From an uncultured Siphonobacter sp. (GTDB taxonomy: Bacteria > Bacteroidota > Bacteroidia > Cytophagales > Spirosomataceae), in contig CAJYIW010000003.1 of the NCBI GenBank assembly GCA_913775095.1, forward strand, positions 62,001-126,000: a DNA stretch of 64,000 nucleotides, given 5' to 3'. Both the position numbers and the translations under genes were made by a program. Shown one piece after another: positions 37,442 through 46,087 of the stretch. Each line of letters begins with the position of its first letter. Position 1 is the first letter of the stretch. Below the pieces are notes generated by a model, which was given only the letters and a program-made list of their open reading frames with translations, was not told where the DNA came from and did no database searches.

Positions 37442-38155
37442 CTACCTCATCAACGTTTCAATGGCTATTCCCAGAAAAACGCCTGTTAACATAAAGGTGA
37501 TCATTCCTAAGAGGTAAGAAGCCAGTGCTTTGATATAACTTCCTACTTTTTTCTTATCAAAAAACTGACCAATGGCCCAGGTATTATACACAATACTGAT
37601 CATACCTCCTATCTGCATCAGTCTAAAACCTGTTACTCCCTGAAAAATTGCAAAAAGGGTATAAATTAACATACTCATTCCCATTACGAAACATAAGAGA
37701 ATAAGTATTTCAAAAAAATTATAATCATACTTCCTAAAAAAAACCTTTAACCAACCAGCAATGAATACCCCCATGATAATATTGGAGTACCCATAGTGAT
37801 CCTGAATCCATTTAAAGATTACGCTAACGGTAGTTTTTGTTATTTCATTATATTGTATATACGAATTTTCGATATGAAAAAAATGACTTATAATCGTATA
37901 GATTAGAGAGGTAACAATAATGAAAATAATGGGTTTAACGAGCCGACTTCTGTTATCTGAAATATAATTTCTAACATTCTGTCCGGGATGAGTGATAAGT
38001 TCTTTGATTGTATATAAAATACCACGCTCAAAATGCAGAACATGTTCAATTTCATGCATGATGTAATGCCCGTCAATCCGTTTGAGTTTAGCAGGTTGCC
38101 CGCAACCAGGGCAGTAATTCAAATTAATTTCCGTGTTACAGTTTTTACAATTCAT
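37442..38155 (-). CDS. DUF3667 membrane protein with N-terminal zinc ribbon
   Basis: This 237-residue protein opens with a two-knuckle zinc ribbon (CKNCNTEINLNYCPGCG, residues 3-19), then an amphipathic HEIEHVLHFERGILYTIKEL segment and a PGQNVRNYISDNRSRLVKPI motif, as in DUF3667 proteins of Bacteroidota. Four hydrophobic segments follow to the end. The function is unknown. The gene is AT-rich, unlike the housekeeping genes, and converges on the OmpA lipoprotein. TACTAAACTTTG upstream (near 38203) may be a relaxed promoter element. Confidence 0.8.
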   Translation of the reverse strand: MNCKNCNTEINLNYCPGCGQPAKLKRIDGHYIMHEIEHVLHFERGILYTIKELITHPGQNVRNYISDNRSRLVKPIIFIIVTSLIYTIISHFFHIENSYIQYNEITKTTVSVIFKWIQDHYGYSNIIMGVFIAGWLKVFFRKYDYNFFEILILLCFVMGMSMLIYTLFAIFQGVTGFRLMQIGGMISIVYNTWAIGQFFDKKKVGSYIKALASYLLGMITFMLTGVFLGIAIETLMR

Positions 38156-38310
38156 AGGTAGGGGATTCGATCTTCAGGTACTGGATACGTTGTATCAAAG
38201 TTTAGTATTTAAAACAGGAAAATCTATATCCCTTTTGCAGATATAAATAATTTACCCCCATTAAATTCATATAATCCTAACGGTCAATACATTAGATATT
38301 CACTTTCTAT

Positions 38311-38372
38311 AAAACGGCAGGTCCTCAGCTACCGCTTTTAGTAGATACAAGCCGAAAGTTACCCATAACGTT
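38311..38372 (+). repeat. Intergenic repeat family 3, copy 1
   Basis: This stretch reads AAAACGGCAGGT, then CTACCG, TTTAGTAGATACAAGC, CGAAAG and AACGTT. It aligns over about 60 bp with 39111-39172, where the first part forms a perfect hairpin. This copy has lost most of the hairpin pairing. Confidence 0.65.
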
Positions 38373-38441
38373 CGGACTATTTTGAATGCTAAGCTCACAG
38401 GGTATTCAACGCCGGGCATCACCCGGACCCCAAATGAATGC

Positions 38442-38481
38442 CAGTTTGTGACTAACGGCAGTTGCAAACTGCTATTAATCC
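38442..38481 (+). repeat. Intergenic repeat family 2, copy 2
   Basis: This copy reads CAGTTTGTGACTAACGG, then CAGTTGCAAACTG and CTATTAATCC. It aligns with 35535-35576 except for a 3-nt gap. The GCAGTTGCAAACTGC part is a palindrome. Confidence 0.6.
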
Positions 38482-38579
38482 TTAGTTCCAGGTGGCGTCC
38501 TTTGGACTTAACACTTGGAACAGCAGAGGTTCATTGGGGAATGTAACTAACTGTTCCTGCTTATTTTATTAATACCATT

Positions 38580-39089
38580 ATGAAAAGAACAATTATAATA
38601 ACAATTATTAGCTTGTTCCTAGCTTCAGCGAGCCAGGCTCAAAGTGACTATTACACGTGGTGGAAAAATGTATCTTCAGCTGATGTTATTATTTCATCGT
38701 ATATCAAAAGAGAAAATGCAGAATCACTAGGCTTACCAGTTATGCTTCAGGTAACTAATAAAGATTCTTCATACATTTATTTGACGAGCTTCATTACTAC
38801 ACGTCTACTGAAAATGTTCCCTCCTGACTTCATCCTGAACCATCCCAATGGTAAAGTTGCCTGTTTTACAGGATTTAAAAAGTCTTCACCTATTCAAATG
38901 GACTGGTTCAGGCAGGTATTATCAGAAGTAAATAATCGTTTATGTGATAATTTCAAGGAAGACTATAAGGATGGAGAAACCATTGTATTATGCCCTAAAC
39001 ATGATCCACTGGAATTAAAATTAATCTTATACAAAAAGGTATTAATAAAGGCTGATTTTCTACGAGAACGTATTCCATTCAACAACTAA
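38580..39089 (+). CDS. Secreted protein of unknown function
   Basis: This 169-residue protein begins with a signal peptide (MKRTIIITIISLFLASASQAQ). The mature part shows mixed alpha/beta character and has two cysteine-containing segments (VACFTG, LCDNF) but no motif that I recognise. The gene is AT-rich and ends just before a perfect terminator hairpin that belongs to repeat family 3. It diverges from the DUF3667 gene. It may be specific to this accessory stretch. Confidence 0.65.
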   Translation: MKRTIIITIISLFLASASQAQSDYYTWWKNVSSADVIISSYIKRENAESLGLPVMLQVTNKDSSYIYLTSFITTRLLKMFPPDFILNHPNGKVACFTGFKKSSPIQMDWFRQVLSEVNNRLCDNFKEDYKDGETIVLCPKHDPLELKLILYKKVLIKADFLRERIPFNN

Positions 39090-39106
39090 CGATAGTCAAT
39101 AAAAAA

Positions 39107-39172
39107 ACTACAAACGGCAGGTTGACACCTGCCGTTTGTAGTAGATACGAGCTAGAAATCCTACACCAACGT
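39107..39172. repeat. Intergenic repeat family 3, copy 2, acting as a terminator hairpin
   Basis: Arms 39107-39122 and 39127-39142 form a perfect 16-bp stem (core AAACGGCAGGT/ACCTGCCGTTT) around TGAC. GTAGATACGAGCTAGAAA and AACGTT follow, matching copy 1 at 38311-38372. It lies between convergent genes, so it probably stops the transcript from 38580; the A-run at 39101-39107 would give the U-tract for the opposite strand. Confidence 0.75.
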
Positions 39173-39187
39173 TTTCCTAAAACTCTA

Positions 39188-39844
39188 TTACTTCGCCAAC
39201 TCCTCTTCCAAATCAATCTCCGTATAATCCTTCACGCATTTACGAACGCTGGTAAAGGCTTCGAATTCTTCGGCCTGGTGCGTGGTGGTCAGGATGATGG
39301 CTTCCATGCCGGCGTTGAAGGCCGTACGGGCTCCCGTAGGCGAATCTTCGAAGACCAGACAGGCTTCCGGCTCTACGCCCAGCGTCTGAGCTACCTGAAA
39401 AAATACACTCGGGTCGGGCTTGCCTTTTTTAACGTCTCGGTCGCAGACAATGGCCTGGAAGTAGTGCCGGATGTTGAGGTTATCGAGCACATAATCCACG
39501 TTTTCGTAGCGGGCCGCCGTGCCAATCCCCATCGGAATATTCAGTTCCGTGGCTCTGGCCAGTAACTCGGGTAAGCCGTCGATGAGGCGAAGCTGCTCCA
39601 GAAAAATCTCCCGGTAGCGGGCTTCTTTCTCGGCTGAAATCCGGTCCCTTTCTTCAAAGGTGTACTGATCACCGAAAATCCGTACCAGAATATCATCGTT
39701 CATGCCGTGGCAGGTGGCAATGACCTCTTCCAGGGTTAGCTCCCTGCCTACCTCGGCCAGTTTCGATTGCCAGGCGTGGTGGTGAACCATCATGTTATCC
39801 ACCATCGTCCCATCCATATCGAAGATTAACGCTTTCTTTTTCAT
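39188..39844 (-). CDS. HAD-superfamily phosphatase/phosphomutase (beta-PGM-like)
   Basis: This 218-residue protein has the HAD nucleophile motif DMDGTMVDN at residues 9-17, a helical cap, the motif II Thr/Ser near GIGTAARYE, the Lys motif at VKKGKPDP, and the acidic DSPTGA motif near residue 165. The order and the cap type match beta-phosphoglucomutase and sugar-phosphatase relatives. It lies at the downstream end of the arabinose locus, 118 bp after the symporter gene, and may dephosphorylate or repair sugar phosphates there. The exact substrate is not readable. Confidence 0.85.
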   Translation of the reverse strand: MKKKALIFDMDGTMVDNMMVHHHAWQSKLAEVGRELTLEEVIATCHGMNDDILVRIFGDQYTFEERDRISAEKEARYREIFLEQLRLIDGLPELLARATELNIPMGIGTAARYENVDYVLDNLNIRHYFQAIVCDRDVKKGKPDPSVFFQVAQTLGVEPEACLVFEDSPTGARTAFNAGMEAIILTTTHQAEEFEAFTSVRKCVKDYTEIDLEEELAK

Positions 39845-39860
39845 GTGGCAAAAATAGTGG

Positions 39861-39955
39861 TGTGTTTTGAGTTTGGGGTTTAGAGTTTTGAGTTAAATTC
39901 TACTTAAGGAATAAACTCAAACAATGACAACTCAAAACCCTAAACTCAAAACACA
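39861..39955. repeat. CCCTAAA-containing inverted repeat, second copy
   Basis: The right arm (39929-39955) reads AACTCAAAACCCTAAACTC followed by AAAACACA. The left arm (39861-39894) is its reverse complement with a 7-nt interruption. Its plan and words match the element between atpD and atpC (26984-27048). It lies between the symporter and HAD genes. Confidence 0.75.
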
Positions 39956-39962
39956 GCAACTC

Positions 39963-41621
39963 CTAATAGAAGACTCCGTAGATTGTCAGAATCAATCCCG
40001 TGATGGTTAAGGCTCCGATGAGGAAAGGCGTGGATACTTTAAACCAGCTGGACTCCACCACGAAGGCTTTCGGATTGTCTTTTCCTTTGGATTCAAAGAG
40101 ACTGATGGCCACGTGAACCACTATGCAAATCCAGAACACCGTTCCCATGCGGTTCAGGAAGGGCATGTCAGGAGCCTGATATTTGAACAGCGTAGACAGG
40201 GGAATACTCAGCAGAGCCGAGACCAAAGCCCCGTTGGTAGTCGCTTTTTTCCAGAAGAATCCTAAGAGGAAAATCGCCAGAATACCCGGAGAAATGAAGC
40301 CCGTGTACTCCTGAATGTATTCGAAGCCCTGACCGAAATTCCGCAGGAACGGACTTAATACCAGAGCAATGGCAAAGGCAATCACGATGGAAACGCGGCC
40401 CATCCACACGGTCTGTTTTTCGTCCAGATTCGGGTTAAAGAATTTCTTGTGAATGTCCAGTACGTAAATCGTCGAAATACTGTTTGCCTTACCCGCCAGC
40501 GAAGCCACAATGGCCGCCGTCAGAGCCGCAAACGCCAGTCCTTTCAAACCTGCGGGTAACAAGTTCAGTAACACCGGATACGAATTATCGGGCTTCACGA
40601 CTCCGCCTTCGGTAATGCCCTGAACGATGGACGCATCGGCGTTTTCCTGAAACAGTACATACGCCGCCAGACCGGGTAATACCACGATAAAGGGCATCAT
40701 TATTTTCAGAAACGAAGCGAAAAGCAAGCCATTCCGGGCCGTGCTCAGGTCCGCTCCCAAGGCCCGCTGGGTGATGTACTGGTTACAACCGAAGTAGTTG
40801 AAGTTTACAATCCACTGACCGCCGATGATGAACATCATCATACCGGGTAACTGGTTGTAGGCATCAATAAACCCGCCGCGACCATCATGTACACTATATT
40901 GCCCCGGCGAAAAGACCATGTGCATATGGCTGTCGGCTTTCTCTTTCAGGAGACTTAATCCTTCCAGCACACCGGACCCCGTTCCCACGCGATCCGACAG
41001 TAAGTCCAGAGCCAGATAGGTAGTCGCCAGACCACCTACCACCAGACAAACCACTTGAATCACGTCGGTATAGCCGATTACTTTCATCCCGCCGAGGGTA
41101 ATAAATACGGCGAAAACCGTCAGGAATATGGCGGAGGGCATGAAGCCGAAACCCGTCATTTTTTCGAGACTGATGGCCCCCAGATAGATGATGGACGTCA
41201 GGTTTACGAGAATGTATAACAGCAGCCAGAATACCGCCATGATGGTGGCCAGCCGTTTGTCGTACCGCACCTGAAGGAACTGCGGCATGGTGTATATCTT
41301 GTTTTTGATATACATCGGCAGAAAGTAAACGGCGATGATAATCAGCGAAAAAGCTCCGGCTATTTCATAGACTGAAATGGCCAGACCCAATTGAAAGGCC
41401 TGTCCACTCATGCCAATGAACTGTTCCGCTGAAATGTTGGAAGCGATGATGGAGGAACCAATGGCCCACCAGGTAAGCGAACCTTCGGCCAGGAAGAAAT
41501 CCTTGGAATCAGCCGTTTGTTTACCCTTATTTTTGAAGACCCAGTAACCGTACACGGCCACAATCACGAAATAAATCAGGAATATCGCGTAGTCAATGGA
41601 TTCAAGTCCCAGCGTTATCAT
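39963..41621 (-). CDS. Sodium:solute symporter, probable L-arabinose transporter
   Basis: This 552-residue SSS-family protein has about fourteen membrane segments. Family landmarks are the SIIASNISAEQFIGMSGQA stretch in the second helix (sodium and sugar site) and the ALTAAIVASLAGKANS region in the eighth, whose Ser/Thr residues help bind sodium. The place directly after araD, araA and araB indicates that it imports L-arabinose with sodium; this is context, since SSS substrates cannot be read from sequence alone. An inverted repeat and a HAD gene follow. Confidence 0.9.
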   Translation of the reverse strand: MITLGLESIDYAIFLIYFVIVAVYGYWVFKNKGKQTADSKDFFLAEGSLTWWAIGSSIIASNISAEQFIGMSGQAFQLGLAISVYEIAGAFSLIIIAVYFLPMYIKNKIYTMPQFLQVRYDKRLATIMAVFWLLLYILVNLTSIIYLGAISLEKMTGFGFMPSAIFLTVFAVFITLGGMKVIGYTDVIQVVCLVVGGLATTYLALDLLSDRVGTGSGVLEGLSLLKEKADSHMHMVFSPGQYSVHDGRGGFIDAYNQLPGMMMFIIGGQWIVNFNYFGCNQYITQRALGADLSTARNGLLFASFLKIMMPFIVVLPGLAAYVLFQENADASIVQGITEGGVVKPDNSYPVLLNLLPAGLKGLAFAALTAAIVASLAGKANSISTIYVLDIHKKFFNPNLDEKQTVWMGRVSIVIAFAIALVLSPFLRNFGQGFEYIQEYTGFISPGILAIFLLGFFWKKATTNGALVSALLSIPLSTLFKYQAPDMPFLNRMGTVFWICIVVHVAISLFESKGKDNPKAFVVESSWFKVSTPFLIGALTITGLILTIYGVFY

Positions 41622-41666
41622 GCAGACTTAGAGGATTTGTTAGGATAGAGATAAATGCTTTTTTAA

Positions 41667-42368
41667 CTAACAGCCTTGACCATAATAGGCATCTTTGCCG
41701 TGCTTGCGGAAGAAGTGCTTGTCAATTAATGTCTGTTTGAGTCGGGGAACGTCCGGGCGAAGCGTGCAGGACAGATAGGCCATTTGGGCCACGGCTTCGA
41801 GAACGCCGGCGTTATACACCGCTTTCTCCGCCGTTTTTCCCCAGGTAAAGGGAGCGTGATTCCCGAGCAGAACCATCTCTACTTCTTCATACGAAAGCTG
41901 ACGACGTTCAAATTCATTCATCACCTGAAAGCCCGTTTCGTATTCGTAGTTACCCTTGATCATCTCGTCCTCCATCGGCGGAGCACAGGGAATGTCAACG
42001 GTAAGGTGGTCGGCGTGGGTGGTTCCGAGGATGGGAATGTCCAGCTGAGCCTGAGCCCAGGCCGTGGCGTACATGCTGTGCGTGTGTACAATACCACCAA
42101 TGTTTTCCCAGTGCTTGAACAGTACGGCGTGGGTTTTGGTGTCGGAGGAAGGACGCTTGGTTCCTTCTACTACCTGAGCCTCGAAATCGCAGATGACGAT
42201 ATCTTCAGGCTTGAGAAATTCGTAAGGAATGCCGGAGGGCTTGATGGCAAATACACCTTTTTCCCGATCCACCACCGAGGCATTACCGAAGGTAAATACT
42301 ACGAGATTTAGCTTGGGAAGCATCATGTTTGCTTCGTAACACTCCTCTTTTAGACTTTTATAACTCAT
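41667..42368 (-). CDS. araD: L-ribulose-5-phosphate 4-epimerase
   Basis: AraD converts L-ribulose 5-phosphate to D-xylulose 5-phosphate, which enters the pentose phosphate pathway. The 233-residue class II aldolase-fold enzyme shows the zinc-site HTHSMYATAWAQ (about residues 96-107), the GTTHADHL segment, and the family C-terminus KHGKDAYYGQ. It lies 232 bp after araA and 45 bp before the symporter gene. Confidence 0.95.
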   Translation of the reverse strand: MSYKSLKEECYEANMMLPKLNLVVFTFGNASVVDREKGVFAIKPSGIPYEFLKPEDIVICDFEAQVVEGTKRPSSDTKTHAVLFKHWENIGGIVHTHSMYATAWAQAQLDIPILGTTHADHLTVDIPCAPPMEDEMIKGNYEYETGFQVMNEFERRQLSYEEVEMVLLGNHAPFTWGKTAEKAVYNAGVLEAVAQMAYLSCTLRPDVPRLKQTLIDKHFFRKHGKDAYYGQGC

Positions 42369-42600
42369 ACGAATGGGGAGTTTTGAATGTGGTTACTGAC
42401 TTGACTATGGGTTAACTCAGACCGTTGACTTAGCCTATACACTAAGCGGAAGCTTCCCATTTAAGGATGCTGCTGCCAGCTTTTCGCTGGCAGCCCACAT
42501 TCCCTTATCGTCCAATCACTTTACTTACTCAGGTAATGCTGCCATCAAAAAGGCTAGCCGGGCCACGCTGGCAGCGGGACATTCTACCTGTGGGTATTAC
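42369..42600. other. araA-araD intergenic region with hairpin
   Basis: GCTGCCAGC (42472-42480) and GCTGGCAGC (42486-42494) form a perfect 9-bp hairpin around TTTTC; a partly similar GCTGCCATC...GCTGGCAGC pair follows at about 42537-42577. Neither has a U-tract, so they may process or stabilise the mRNA. GTGTATAGG on the minus strand (about 42434-42442) resembles half of the AraR-type palindrome only. Confidence 0.45.
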
Positions 42601-44085
42601 TTACTTATAGCTGACATCATTCCAGCGAAGCTCATTCTTCAGCTGACGCAGGTTGGTGTCTTTATCAATCACGACCAGTTCCGTATCGAACATATCGGCG
42701 AAATCCTCGATGTATTCGGTCGTCAGGTTTTGGCTGTATACCGTGTGGTGAGCACCTCCGGCCAGAATCCAGGCGGCACAACCCGTTTGCATATCCGGCT
42801 GGGGTTTCCAGAGCACGCGGGCTACGGGCAGTTTGGGTAACTCTTCCTGAGCGGCTACGGCTTCTACTTCGTTTACCAGAATACGGAAACGATTACCCAC
42901 GTCGATTACCGACACGTTCAGAGCGGGACCGCCCGCCGCGTTGAATACCAGACGTACGGGATCAGCCTTACCGCCAATACCCAGCGGATGAATCTCGCAG
43001 GAAGCCTGACCATCCGCAATGGAAGGACAGATTTCCAGCATGTGTGAACCCAGCACGAGGTTATTACCGGGGCTGAAGTGATAGGTATAATCTTCCATGA
43101 AGGAGTTACCACCTTTCAGGCCGCTCGCCATCGTTTTCATGGTCCGAACCATCGCCGCCGTTTTCCAGTCGCCTTCACCACCGAATCCGTACCCCGCCGC
43201 CATCAGACGTTGTGAGGCAATACCGGGTAACTGAGCCATGCCGTGCAGATCTTCAAAGGTATCGGTATAGGCTTTGTAGTTACCATCTTCCAGAAATGCC
43301 TTCATACCCAGCTCAATGCGAGCCGCTTCGCGAAGCGACTGGCGGAACTGACCATCCTGACGTAAAGAAGCGGCTACTTTATACTCGTCTTCGTACACCG
43401 AGATCAAGCGATCAATTTCAGCGTCGGAGATTTGATTCACGACCTGAACCAGATCACCAATCCCGTGGGTATTCACCGAATACCCAAACGTCATTTCGGC
43501 GGAAACCTTATTCCCATCCGTAACGGCTACGTACCGCATGTTATCGCCAAAACGCACGACTTTCATGCCCTGCATTTCGTAACGAGCCACGGATACCCGG
43601 GCCCAGACGCTGATTTTCTCAATCACGTCTTCCTGTTGCCAGTGCCCTACGACCACCTTGCGGTTCATCCGCATCCGGGACATCATGAAGCCAAATTCGC
43701 GGTCGCCGTGAGCCGACTGGTTCAGGTTCATGAAATCCATGTCGATGCTACCCCAGGGAATGTCGCGGTTGAACTGCGTGTGCAGGTGCAGCATGGGTTT
43801 CTGAAGAGCTTTCAGGCCCAGAATCCACATTTTCGCGGGTGAAAACGTGTGCATCCAGGTAATGATCCCGGCACAGTTGGGGGCTACGTTGGCATCCTGA
43901 ACAATGCGGTAGATTTCTTCGGTACTTTTCACGACGGGCTTGAAAACGACCCGCACCGGAAGGGAAGCATTTAAATGTTCGGCAATGGTTTTGGAGTGTT
44001 CATCCACCTGACGAAGCGTTTCTTCTCCGTATAAATGCTGGCTACCCGTTACGAACCAGATCTCAAACTGTTTTAAATCGAGCAT
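42601..44085 (-). CDS. araA: L-arabinose isomerase
   Basis: AraA interconverts L-arabinose and L-ribulose. The 494-residue protein matches the family from the N-terminus ([18 protein letters not shown]) to the C-terminus, including the [17 protein letters not shown] segment, [16 protein letters not shown] and the metal and catalytic region [13 protein letters not shown]. The gene is separated from araB by 261 bp that contain a REP-like element and three more hairpins. Confidence 0.97.
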   Translation of the reverse strand: MLDLKQFEIWFVTGSQHLYGEETLRQVDEHSKTIAEHLNASLPVRVVFKPVVKSTEEIYRIVQDANVAPNCAGIITWMHTFSPAKMWILGLKALQKPMLHLHTQFNRDIPWGSIDMDFMNLNQSAHGDREFGFMMSRMRMNRKVVVGHWQQEDVIEKISVWARVSVARYEMQGMKVVRFGDNMRYVAVTDGNKVSAEMTFGYSVNTHGIGDLVQVVNQISDAEIDRLISVYEDEYKVAASLRQDGQFRQSLREAARIELGMKAFLEDGNYKAYTDTFEDLHGMAQLPGIASQRLMAAGYGFGGEGDWKTAAMVRTMKTMASGLKGGNSFMEDYTYHFSPGNNLVLGSHMLEICPSIADGQASCEIHPLGIGGKADPVRLVFNAAGGPALNVSVIDVGNRFRILVNEVEAVAAQEELPKLPVARVLWKPQPDMQTGCAAWILAGGAHHTVYSQNLTTEYIEDFADMFDTELVVIDKDTNLRQLKNELRWNDVSYK

Positions 44086-44148
44086 AATATTGATTGCTGA
44101 AAATCAGTTTATTAATTAAGTAAATCGTTGCAATTTTTATGCGGTTTC

Positions 44149-44199
44149 GGGATTATAAATCCCTTACAGATGGCTTTCGGATTGCAAATCCGAAAGAGC
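44149..44199 (+). repeat. REP-like element D (distant copy)
   Basis: GGGATT-ATA-AATCCC (44149-44163) is followed by an ACAGATGG spacer and a hairpin with arms CTTTCGGATT/AATCCGAAAG around GCA (44174-44196), then AGC. This is the two-hairpin plan of elements A-C, 24 kb from the RAYT gene and in the same orientation as A and C, set inside the ara operon. Confidence 0.78.
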
Positions 44200-44267
44200 T
44201 GCTAAAGCAGTGGTACGTTCGTCCTGCGACTAGGTCGCGGATGCTGGAGAAAGGCGTTTTTAACGCC
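44199..44267 (+). repeat. Cluster of three small hairpins after REP element D
   Basis: CTGCT-AA-AGCAG (44199-44210), GCGAC-TAG-GTCGC (44226-44238) and GGCGTT-TTT-AACGCC (44253-44267) follow element D in the araB-araA gap. The mRNA here would be highly folded and could alter the relative expression of araB and araA. Confidence 0.55.
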
Positions 44268-44346
44268 CAGCGTCACAGACACTTTTCTCAACAATCCACA
44301 TTGGAAACGCGGACTACCTACGGACGCACTACCCAGAAAGCTGCCA

Positions 44347-46011
44347 TTAGGCATGTCCTAACAAAGCGGGTTCTTCTTTACCAAACTCCACAAAGTGGCC
44401 TAAATCCAGGAATTTCTGATAGAGCTTCTTATACACTTCTACCTTCTCCGGCTGCGGTTCGTAAATCGCGTCGAAGCCGGAAGACATGGCCGCCTGAGCT
44501 TCGCCTACACTGGCGTGAACACCGGCGGCGACGGAAGCAAACATGGCCGCACCCAGAGCACAGGCCTGATCGGACTTGGCAATTTTGATCGGCATATCCA
44601 GCACGTTTGCCAGCGTTTGCATGGCAAAGGCCGATTTCCGGGCTACACCACCAATGGCGATGACCTGTTTGATGGGGACGCCTTCATTCACGAAACGATC
44701 CACGATGTTTTTTGAACCATACGCCGTGGCTTCCACCAGAGCTTTGAAGACCCGGGCGGTATCACTGCCCAGATTCAGACCCATGATGGCTCCTTTCAGC
44801 GTGTGATTGGCATCCGGCGTGCGACGACCGTTGAACCAGTCGATAGCCACGGGATCATTTTCCGTCAGCGGTAACTGAATCGCTTTTTCTGATAAGTGAG
44901 GAATCAGCTTTTTACGGATCGTTTCGGCGGCTTCGTCGCCGAGTAATTCCCGCACGGGTTGCAGCACCAGGCGTTGCAACCAGGCATAAATGTCACCGTA
45001 GGCTGACATTCCGGCTTCCATACCGAGCATACCCGGAATAACGGAACCATCCACCTGTCCGCAAATGCCGCGAACGAGCAGGTTTCCAATTTCTTCCGTT
45101 GGAGCCACGAGCATATCGCAGGTCGACGTTCCGATTACTTTGCAAAGCGAATAGGCTTCGATGGTACCTCCGACAGCCCCCATGTGAGCATCGAAGGCTC
45201 CGACCCCAATGACGGCCTGATCGGAAATACCCAGTTTTTCAGCCCATTCTTTCGAAATCTGCCCCATGGCTTCATCCGAGGTATAGGTATCCTGGAATAA
45301 ACGATCCCGAAGGCCACCCAGTAAGGGATCAAGCTTCGTCAGGAATTCTTCGGAAGGCAGACCATCGAAGTCTTCGTGCCAGAGAGCCTTATGGCCCGCC
45401 GCACAACGGCTGCGTTTCAGGGTTAAAGGATTGGTGTTACCCGTCAGCACGGCGGAAACCCAGTCGCAGTGCTCAATCCAGGAAAAAGCTTTTGCTCTTA
45501 CCTGCTCATCCACCCGAAGCGTACGCAGAATTTTTGCCCAGAACCATTCGGAGGAATAAATACCGCCGACGTATTTCGTAAAATCCAGATCCCAGGCATG
45601 AGCCAAATCATTGATTTCCTGAGCTTCTGCGTTGGCGGTATGATCTTTCCAGAGAATAAACATCCCATTCGGATTTTCAGCAAATTCCGGTAACAGAGCC
45701 AGGGGCGTTCCGTTTTCATCCACGGGGCCGGGCGTGGAGCCCGTCGTATCTACGGAAATACCCACCACATTCTGACGAACTTCTTCCGGAGCATCCTTCA
45801 AAGCCTCTTTAATGGTGTATTCCAGCCCTTCAAGGTAATCGAGCGGGTGCTGCCGAAACTGCGAATGCGGAGCATCGCAGTATAAGCCCTCTTTCCAGCG
45901 AGGGTATTCATACACAGCGGTTCCGATTTCTTCTCCCGTATGAGCGTTTAGTACGAGTGAGCGTACTGAATCCGTCCCATAATCAACGCCAATTACGTAT
46001 TTTGATGCCAT
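44347..46011 (-). CDS. araB: Ribulokinase
   Basis: AraB phosphorylates L-ribulose. The 554-residue FGGY-family kinase begins VIGVDYGTDSVRSLVLN (ATP phosphate-binding motif), has VVGISVDTTGSTPGPVD, IIGVGAFDAHMGAVGG-like and GGVARKSAF motifs near residue 455, and the C-terminal ATP-site segment. Its length matches the AraB type rather than xylulokinase. A GTGTYRNNNYRACAC palindrome lies 13 bp before the start (46024-46038), implying direct control by the neighbouring AraR-type regulator. Confidence 0.96.
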   Translation of the reverse strand: MASKYVIGVDYGTDSVRSLVLNAHTGEEIGTAVYEYPRWKEGLYCDAPHSQFRQHPLDYLEGLEYTIKEALKDAPEEVRQNVVGISVDTTGSTPGPVDENGTPLALLPEFAENPNGMFILWKDHTANAEAQEINDLAHAWDLDFTKYVGGIYSSEWFWAKILRTLRVDEQVRAKAFSWIEHCDWVSAVLTGNTNPLTLKRSRCAAGHKALWHEDFDGLPSEEFLTKLDPLLGGLRDRLFQDTYTSDEAMGQISKEWAEKLGISDQAVIGVGAFDAHMGAVGGTIEAYSLCKVIGTSTCDMLVAPTEEIGNLLVRGICGQVDGSVIPGMLGMEAGMSAYGDIYAWLQRLVLQPVRELLGDEAAETIRKKLIPHLSEKAIQLPLTENDPVAIDWFNGRRTPDANHTLKGAIMGLNLGSDTARVFKALVEATAYGSKNIVDRFVNEGVPIKQVIAIGGVARKSAFAMQTLANVLDMPIKIAKSDQACALGAAMFASVAAGVHASVGEAQAAMSSGFDAIYEPQPEKVEVYKKLYQKFLDLGHFVEFGKEEPALLGHA

Positions 46012-46023
46012 GAGTAGTTTAAA

Positions 46024-46038
46024 GTGTTAAGCTGACAC
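46024..46038. promoter_or_regulatory. Predicted AraR operator upstream of araB
   Basis: GTGTTAAGCTGACAC is an imperfect 15-bp palindrome that shares the GTGTYRNNNYRACAC pattern and a following ACATT word with the site before the regulator gene. It lies between the regulator stop (46088) and the araB start (46011). No clear -7 box was seen next to it. Confidence 0.65.
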
Positions 46039-46087
46039 ATTTTTAGTACTTCGATTAGTCCAGGACCAGAGTTTATTTCAAATGACC

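Larger units (their letters stand above)
38156..38579. other. Repeat-bearing intergenic region
   Basis: This 424-bp gap between divergent genes holds copies of two repeat families (38311-38372 and 38442-38481) and an imperfect inverted repeat (GTTCCAGGTG near 38495 with CACTTGGAAC near 38520). The GC-richer repeat block is set in AT-rich flanks. No gene was seen. Confidence 0.5.
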
